Shown here: positions 1 to 4,433 of the stretch, piece after piece
Layout: every line of letters starts with the position of its first letter
Numbering within the stretch: the stretch's first letter is position 1
DNA from: CAYWVR01 sp964461715
GTDB lineage: Bacteria > Planctomycetota > Phycisphaerae > FEN-1346
Reading direction: 5' to 3'
DNA: 19,351 nucleotides
NCBI GenBank assembly: GCA_964461715.1
Contig: CAYWVR010000047.1
Span: 1-19,351 of the forward strand
Program-made: the position numbers and the translations under genes
Notes under the pieces: model-generated
What the model was told of the DNA's origin: nothing
Databases searched by the model: none
The model's input: the letters and a program-made list of their open reading frames with translations, nothing else

Positions 1-14
1 GGCCGAAGGGATAC

Positions 15-49
15 GCATGCTCACGCGATGAAGCGTGAGCATGCCACCC
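15..49 (+). repeat. Family A palindromic repeat (REP-like), copy 1
   Basis: A perfect 12-bp stem pairs 15-26 (GCATGCTCACGC) with 33-44 (GCGTGAGCATGC) around a 6-nt loop, followed by CACCC. The same geometry and the same CCACCC flank recur at 13914-13950, and in inverted orientation at 11689-11726. Relative to those copies, two stem positions differ here (GCTCAC instead of GGCCAC), and both partner bases have changed so that pairing is kept. That suggests selection on, or origin as, a structured element rather than chance. No gene is recognisable between base 1 and the promoter at 116. Confidence 0.8.
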
Positions 50-115
50 GAGGGGTGTTGCGGGAGAAGGCGGGGATCGGGTCAGGGAAAAGTGCACTTT
101 TTCGCCTCGCGGCGT

Positions 116-143
116 TTGACTTTCGCGAAATCTGTGCTAGACT
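116..143 (+). promoter_or_regulatory. Sigma-70-type promoter of the PEP-CTERM leader
   Basis: The -35 box TTGACT (116-121) is separated by 16 nt from TAGACT (138-143). TGC directly before the -10 box gives an extended -10 element. The predicted transcript starts near 150 and runs into the hairpin at 177-224 before reaching the gene at 249. This is one of the best box matches in the window but is unproven. Confidence 0.62.
121..130. promoter_or_regulatory. Palindrome in the promoter spacer (candidate operator)
   Basis: TTTCGCGAAA is a perfect 10-bp palindrome starting at the last base of the -35 box and filling the spacer. A dimeric repressor bound there would block RNA polymerase. No matching regulator gene is identifiable nearby, so the operator role is inference. 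Confidence 0.35.
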
Positions 144-176
144 TGCATGAAGAGCACAGCTTGTGTAACCAGGCAC

Positions 177-224
177 ACCGGGGGAGGAAGCGCATCACGG
201 CGCTTGCTCGCCCGGTTCTTTTTT
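177..224 (+). terminator. Terminator-like hairpin in the leader (attenuator or small-RNA end)
   Basis: The stem has 15 base pairs in three blocks: 177-182 with 211-216, 184-186 with 207-209, and 188-193 with 200-205. The blocks are interrupted by two G-G mismatches, and the loop is ATCACG. TTCTTTTTT (216-224) follows directly. This is the form of a Rho-independent terminator, placed between the promoter at 116-143 and the start codon at 249. It could attenuate the PEP-CTERM gene or end a leader RNA of about 75 nt. A 5-bp helix (170-174 with 225-229) could also form around it. Confidence 0.7.
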
Positions 225-248
225 GCCTGAGGGGGTCTGGAGCTTCGA

Positions 249-491
249 ATGAAGCGTGCTCTGCCCGTCGTGTGTTTGGTTATGCTGCTCGTCTGGACGG
301 TTCCCGCGTCGGCGGGGTTCGTTGCGGGTTCGGTCGCGTTCGAGTTTGACGTGATCATCCCGACGACGGGATTCTTCGACTTTACGCTGACGCAGACGCC
401 GACGCCGACGCCGGAACCCGCGACGGTGGTCCTGATGGGAATGGGCGCGATGGTGCTCCTGGCTGCGCGGCGGCGGCGTCGGCCGATCTAG
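249..491 (+). CDS. Small PEP-CTERM sorting-domain protein
   Basis: This 80-residue protein begins with a Sec signal peptide (MKR, hydrophobic core, likely cleavage after ASA at 20-22). It ends with a PEP-CTERM sorting signal: the PEP motif at residues 55-57, a hydrophobic segment (about 59-72) and a basic tail of five arginines. In this family the tail is recognised by an exosortase (EpsH/XrtA type), which cleaves and processes the protein at the cell envelope. Only about 32 residues lie between the two signals, ending in a Thr-Pro repeat (TPTPTP) that could be a glycosylated stalk. The start is set by GGAG at 239-242, six bases upstream of ATG. No exosortase gene is in the window. The function of the mature peptide is unknown. 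Confidence 0.85.
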   Translation: MKRALPVVCLVMLLVWTVPASAGFVAGSVAFEFDVIIPTTGFFDFTLTQTPTPTPEPATVVLMGMGAMVLLAARRRRRPI

Positions 492-521
492 ACGTTTCAG
501 TCCGGGGCGGAATGGGGGATG

Positions 522-544
522 CACGGGCGGCTTGACCGCCCGTG
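522..544 (+). repeat. Family B palindromic repeat, copy 1
   Basis: This 23-nt element has the core GCGGCTTGACCGCCCG and outer arms CACGGGCGG and CCGCCCGTG that pair perfectly over 9 bp around a 5-nt loop. It matches 4469-4491 at 21 of 23 positions and the reverse complement of 4511-4533 at 20 of 23. The central base after CTTG differs in all three copies (A, C, T). Confidence 0.72.
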
Positions 545-550
545 TTTCTT
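522..550 (+). terminator. Intrinsic terminator downstream of the PEP-CTERM gene
   Basis: A perfect 9-bp GC-rich stem (522-530 with 536-544, loop CTTGA) is followed by TTTCTT. It lies 31 bases after the PEP-CTERM stop codon and abuts the 3' end of the convergent gene at 549. The hairpin is itself the family B repeat, so a mobile palindrome may have been co-opted. Confidence 0.72.
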
Positions 551-1451
551 ATCCGGAGGGGGGGGCCTCGGCGTCGTCGGGGTCGGATTCGCCGGCCTGT
601 CCCTCCTCCTCGTCCGGTTTTTCCGGCGGCAGGGCCGCGACGGCGGTCCGGAAGTGGTTCGCCAGCGCCGCGACGAGGGGCTGCGCGCGCTCCGTCGCCT
701 TTGCCTCCCACGCGTCGAAATCCGTCACGCCCTTCGGGTTGGCCGCGCCGAGGGAGACGAGCGCCGACCACGCCTTCGGATGGCGATTCATGCACCCGTA
801 GATGAGCACGGCCGCGACGTGTTGCGTGGGCCGGCCCGTCTCGCCGCGCGCCAGACGCGCGGGCAGCTCGTCCCGGACCCAGTCGGCCACGTGGCCCGGG
901 TGCTCGAGGCCCACGCGCTCGAGGCTTCGCTTGACCTGGGCCAGGCGATAGCGGCGGATTTCGTCGGCGTAGGGTTTCCAGTTGGGGTAGGGCGGGTCGG
1001 TCCGCCATTTCGTTTCCATGTGGGCCAGCGTCGCGAGAGCCATCGCCTCCATGACGCTCTCGGCGAACCAGCCGCCCGAGCGCCGCGGGTCGGCCCAGAC
1101 GTGGCCCAGCTCGTGGCCGAGCTGGTACATGATCTGGCAATAGTGGCGGGTCTCGAGGCACGTCAGGTGGACCAGGTACGCGTGCGGCAGGCGGTCGAGG
1201 CATGCGCGGGGGCAGCCGTCCGGGGCGGTGCGGAGGACGAGGGGCTTGACGCCGCGGGCGGGGCGGGCGGCGACGCGCCTCTCGTAGAGGGCCAGGACGT
1301 CGGTGCAGACGGCCCGCACGTCCCGCCGCAGGCCCCGGTCGCCCTCGAACGTCCCCTCCAGGCGAAGCGGCAGGCCGGCCGCGGCGGGGCGGGCGGCCAA
1401 CGCCAAGGCGAGGAGCAGGATGGGGAGCAGGATGGGGACGCGACGGGTCAT
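549..1451 (-). CDS. Secreted HExxH putative zinc metallopeptidase
   Basis: The protein is 300 aa with a Sec signal peptide (MTRR followed by a Leu/Ala core, cleavage near residue 25). The central motif HELGH (residues 113-117) is the zincin active site: two histidine zinc ligands and a catalytic glutamate. It is followed by GGWFAES and a second acidic site; E131 or E135 could be the third, gluzincin-type ligand, and E135 gives an HExxH-X17-E spacing. The acidic C-terminus (DEEEG and similar) looks disordered. Four or five cysteines around residues 80-105 may form disulfides. ATG overlaps the TGA of the upstream cupin gene (ATGA), so the two are translationally coupled. I do not recognise a named family, so the substrate is unknown. 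An inactive zincin fold is possible. Confidence 0.75.
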   Translation of the reverse strand: MTRRVPILLPILLLALALAARPAAAGLPLRLEGTFEGDRGLRRDVRAVCTDVLALYERRVAARPARGVKPLVLRTAPDGCPRACLDRLPHAYLVHLTCLETRHYCQIMYQLGHELGHVWADPRRSGGWFAESVMEAMALATLAHMETKWRTDPPYPNWKPYADEIRRYRLAQVKRSLERVGLEHPGHVADWVRDELPARLARGETGRPTQHVAAVLIYGCMNRHPKAWSALVSLGAANPKGVTDFDAWEAKATERAQPLVAALANHFRTAVAALPPEKPDEEEGQAGESDPDDAEAPPSG

Positions 1452-1792
1452 GAAGCGCGCTCCGTGGGACGGACGTTCCCGGCATGCAGATAGAGGTTCA
1501 CGAGGGGGTCGGCGTCGGAGCTCACGAGGTGGTGGTCCTCGCCCGGATCGATGACGACCACGTCGCCGCAGGCGATGGGGGTGCGGCGGCCGTCGACCTC
1601 GATCTCGCCGCGGCCCTGGAGGATGACGAAGACCTCGTGCTCGTCCTCGTGGACGTGGCGTCCCGGGTGGGAGACGTGGCCCGGGTCTTTGAATCCGATG
1701 CCCCCGGCCGTCAGGTACCGCCCCGGGACGGTTCCCGCCAGCACGTGCCCCTCGCGGACGTCGGGCAGGTCGGTCAGCCTGAGGATGCGCAT
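1448..1792 (-). CDS. Small cupin-domain protein
   Basis: This is a 114-aa single-domain cupin. Motif 1 is GRHVHEDEHEVFVILQGRG, giving likely metal ligands H46, H48 and H52 or E53. Motif 2 is GDVVVIDPGEDHH, with H87 as the last ligand. The size and motifs fit the small mononuclear cupins that bind a divalent metal and act as isomerases, dioxygenases or sugar or ligand sensors; the activity cannot be told from sequence. The start was chosen for AAGGAGAG located seven bases before ATG. A longer in-frame version beginning near 1894 lacks a ribosome site and adds non-cupin sequence. The 3' end overlaps the metallopeptidase gene by 4 nt, indicating an operon on the minus strand. Confidence 0.85.
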   Translation of the reverse strand: MRILRLTDLPDVREGHVLAGTVPGRYLTAGGIGFKDPGHVSHPGRHVHEDEHEVFVILQGRGEIEVDGRRTPIACGDVVVIDPGEDHHLVSSDADPLVNLYLHAGNVRPTERAS

Positions 1793-1871
1793 GGATCGCC
1801 TCTCCTTCTCCGCGGCGCGGCAAGTCCACCCCAGCATACGGCGCGGGCTCGTTGCGGGGTATCCTTTTTTG

Positions 1872-1901
1872 TGGACACCCTTTCGGGGGGCCACCTATAA
1901 T
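1872..1901 (+). promoter_or_regulatory. Sigma-70-type promoter of the 2006-7165 gene cluster
   Basis: TGGACA (1872-1877, five of six consensus bases) and TATAAT (1896-1901, perfect) are separated by 18 nt. Predicted transcription starts near 1908, leaving a leader of about 98 nt before the GTG start at 2006. It also lies in the gap that diverges from the minus-strand cupin gene. Confidence 0.7.
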
Positions 1902-2005
1902 CGCAGCGATGAAGGCGGCGTTCGAGGTCGAGTCGGGGCGAGGTTCGGCTTGAACGGAAAGGCACCGGGATCGGGACCGTTTGAGGCACAAGCGCGAGGT
2001 GGCGC

Positions 2006-2686
2006 GTGTCTACCCAGTTCATCCTGCTGGCCGACGAACCGAAGCCGGGCCGGGTCAAGCCGGGCCTGGCCGCCGAGATCGGTGCGCCCGCGGCCGCCAA
2101 GCTCTATCGCAGCTTCATCATGGACCTGTGCGAGCGGCTCGCCCACCTGAGCGTCCGCAGCCGCGTCCTCGCCTACCGGCCTCGCGGGGCGCGCAAGACG
2201 GTGGAGCTGCTGGCCTCGCGTCACTGGCGGCCGGTGCTTCAGCAGGGACGGACGCGGGGGGCGGTGCTCGCGAACCTGTTCGAGGCGGCCTTGCGGACCG
2301 GCCATCGGCGGATCGTCGCCCTGCTGGACGACTGCCCCGCGGTGCCCGACTCGGTCCTCGTGGAGGCCTTCGACCGGCTGCTCGACGCGGACGTCGTGCT
2401 GGGGCCGTCGATGGACGGCGGGGTGTACCTGGTGGGCCTCTCGCTCGAGCGGCCGGAGCTCTTCTACGGGTTCGACTGGGACGGGGAGGGGGTCTTCGAT
2501 GCCCTCGTCGACCGCGTCGAGGCGTTCGGCCTGGTGCTCGGCCTCGTGCCGCACGGGTATGCGGTCGACGACCGGGCGGGCCTGGAACGTCTGGCCGGCC
2601 ACCTTCGGGCCCTGTCCGTCGCCGGCGACGACGCGCTGCCGCGCCGGACGCAGACGCTGCTGCAGAAGCTGGAGCAGGCGGACTGA
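2006..2686 (+). CDS. DUF2064 / TIGR04282-family nucleotidyltransferase-like protein
   Basis: This 226-aa protein has the GT-A-like fold signature of the DUF2064/TIGR04282 family, which is related to MobA and CofC and often labelled a glycosyltransferase. The N-terminus reads EPKPGRVKPGLA (11-22), where the family has PGRVKTRLA. The central strand-acid motif is LLDDCPAV (107-113, usually GTDCP), followed by VLGPSMDGGVYLVGL (131-145). Loss of the TR pair in the first motif and the DDCP variant suggest altered nucleotide handling. The start is GTG with GAGGTGG just upstream; the ATG at 1909 opens only a 14-codon reading frame. It is the first gene of the cluster and ends 35 bases before the response regulator. 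The substrate is unknown. Confidence 0.75.
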   Translation: MSTQFILLADEPKPGRVKPGLAAEIGAPAAAKLYRSFIMDLCERLAHLSVRSRVLAYRPRGARKTVELLASRHWRPVLQQGRTRGAVLANLFEAALRTGHRRIVALLDDCPAVPDSVLVEAFDRLLDADVVLGPSMDGGVYLVGLSLERPELFYGFDWDGEGVFDALVDRVEAFGLVLGLVPHGYAVDDRAGLERLAGHLRALSVAGDDALPRRTQTLLQKLEQAD

Positions 2687-2721
2687 GCGAGGCACATCGG
2701 GCGACATCCAAGGAGACCGGC

Positions 2722-3189
2722 ATGACCGGCGACTTCGAGCAGGAAGTCCGCGAATCGACGATCCTCATCGCCGACGATAACGAACAGAACGTCGAGCTCC
2801 TCCAGGCCTACCTCGACGACCTCGGGTGCACGATCCGCGTCGCCGCCGACGGCCAGGAGACGCTGGAGCAGGTGGCCGAGGACCCGCCCGACCTCATACT
2901 CCTCGATATCATGATGCCCAAGGTCTCGGGCTTCGAGGTCTGCAAGAAACTGAAGGCGGACCCGGCCACCGCCTCCATCCCCATCTGCATGGTCACGGCG
3001 CTCCAGGAGCTGGGGGATATCGAGCGGGCCGTCGAGGCGGGCACCGACGATTTCCTCTCGAAGCCCGTCAACCGCTGGGAGCTCCTGACGCGCGTCCGCA
3101 GCCTGCTGCGCGTCCGCCACCTCCAGACCGAGCTCGACCGGACCCTCGCCTACCTGGCGGAGGTCGACCAGACGCGCGGCGAGGAGTAG
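2722..3189 (+). CDS. Single-domain response regulator (CheY-like receiver)
   Basis: This 155-aa protein is essentially one receiver domain. The acidic pair is D18-D19 (IADDN), the phospho-acceptor is D62 in LLDIMMPK, the switch threonine is T92 (VTA) and the conserved lysine is K114 (LSKP). The receiver begins after about 12 residues and ends near 130. A helical tail (LLRVRHLQTELDRTLAYLAEVDQ) of the kind that leads into an output domain follows, but none is present. It resembles the PleD-type receivers that precede GGDEF or histidine-kinase modules. AAGGAGA lies just before ATG. No histidine kinase is in the window, so its partner is unknown and it probably acts by protein-protein contact. 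Confidence 0.9.
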   Translation: MTGDFEQEVRESTILIADDNEQNVELLQAYLDDLGCTIRVAADGQETLEQVAEDPPDLILLDIMMPKVSGFEVCKKLKADPATASIPICMVTALQELGDIERAVEAGTDDFLSKPVNRWELLTRVRSLLRVRHLQTELDRTLAYLAEVDQTRGEE

Positions 3190-3239
3190 GCGCGCAGCGT
3201 GAAGCTTTCGCCGGAACCTTCCACCGATCCGGAGCGGCC

Positions 3240-4433
3240 ATGACCCCCGACCCCACCGACGTGCGGGCCTTCGTCGAGGCGCATCGAGAGGACCTGAAGA
3301 GCTGGACGCGGGACTTGGTGCGGGCGGTGACGGTCAATCCGCCCGGCGACGAGCACCGGGCCGCCAACGTCGTCATCGACTTCTGCGACGCCCATGGCAT
3401 CGTCTCCGAGACCTTCGAGAAGGAACCCGGCCGCACGAACGTCGTCGCCCGCATCGGACGGGGCCGGCCGCGCGTCCTCCTGGGCCTGCACACCGACGTC
3501 GTCCCGGCGGGCGACGGGTGGACCACCGATCCCTTCGACCTCGTCGAGGAGGACGGGAAGCTCATCGGGCGCGGCGTCATGGACGACAAGGGTCCGCTGG
3601 CCGCGTCGATGCTGGCGGCCCTATACTTGAAGCAGCACCAGGCGGAGCTTGGGGGCGAGCTGATCCTCGTGGCCGCCGCCGATGAGGAATCCGGAAGCGA
3701 GCTGGGTATGAAGTACCTGCTGGCCGAGTGCGGCCTGGAGGCCGACCTGGCGATCGTGCCGGACGCGGGCCACGACATGGCCTACATCGATGTGGGCGAG
3801 AAGGGGGTCCTGTTCCTCGAGATCCGGGCCGTCGGCCGCCAGGCCCACGGCAGCGAACCGTCCCGTGGGGCCAGTGCCGTGCTGCCCGTCCTGGATGTCC
3901 TCGCGCGGCTCCGGGACTGGCGTCCCCCGCCTACGGGGCCCGACATCTTCACGCCGCCCACGCTCAACATCGGGGCCGTCCACGGCGGAACGGTCGCCAA
4001 CATGGTGCCCGGCAAGTGCGAGGCCCGCCTGGACATCCGGTACCACCCCGGCACGGACGGGCGGCTCATTCTTCAGTCCGTCGAGTCATTCGTCCAGGAG
4101 GCCGCGCGGGCCCACCCGGGCGTCGAGATGGCGCTGAGGGTCCTCTCCGACCAGCCTCCCACGCTCCTCGACATCGACCACCCGCTCGTCGAGCGGATCG
4201 CGGCCCGGACCGAGCAGGTGACGGGCACGAGGCCGGAACCGTTCGGGATGAGCGGGGCGACGGTGGCGAAGTTCCTGGTGCTCGCGGGCACGCCGGCCGT
4301 CGGGTTCATCTGCGGCCCGGACGGCGTGCCGCATACGGCGGGCGAATGGATGCCGCTCGAAGACCTGCTGCGATTCGCCGAGGTGCTGACGCTCGTTTCG
4401 TGGGACCTGCTGGAACTGGAGGATTATCGATGA
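3240..4433 (+). CDS. M20 family metallopeptidase (ArgE/DapE/ACY1/CPG2 type)
   Basis: This 397-aa di-zinc amidohydrolase or peptidase has all the family ligands visible: H84 and D86 (LHTDVVPAGDGW), bridging D115 (GVMDDKGPLA), the catalytic pair E149-E150 (ADEESGSE), D175 (VPDAGHD) and the C-terminal H365 (GVPHTAGEW). The dimerisation or lid domain runs from about 180 to 295 and starts with the usual AVGRQAHGS motif. Length is typical. No signal peptide is seen, so it should be cytoplasmic. The family removes acyl groups or cleaves small peptides; the exact substrate (acetylornithine, succinyl-DAP, dipeptides or others) cannot be assigned from these motifs. GGAGCGGCC precedes ATG, and the stop overlaps the next start as ATGA, so it is coupled to the M16 peptidase. 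Confidence 0.9.
   Translation: MTPDPTDVRAFVEAHREDLKSWTRDLVRAVTVNPPGDEHRAANVVIDFCDAHGIVSETFEKEPGRTNVVARIGRGRPRVLLGLHTDVVPAGDGWTTDPFDLVEEDGKLIGRGVMDDKGPLAASMLAALYLKQHQAELGGELILVAAADEESGSELGMKYLLAECGLEADLAIVPDAGHDMAYIDVGEKGVLFLEIRAVGRQAHGSEPSRGASAVLPVLDVLARLRDWRPPPTGPDIFTPPTLNIGAVHGGTVANMVPGKCEARLDIRYHPGTDGRLILQSVESFVQEAARAHPGVEMALRVLSDQPPTLLDIDHPLVERIAARTEQVTGTRPEPFGMSGATVAKFLVLAGTPAVGFICGPDGVPHTAGEWMPLEDLLRFAEVLTLVSWDLLELEDYR

Noticed and set aside
1909..1953. 14-codon frame (ATG to TGA) directly after the TATAAT box, as a leader peptide
   Set aside because: It would begin within a base or two of the predicted transcript start with no ribosome site, and has no run of regulatory codons.
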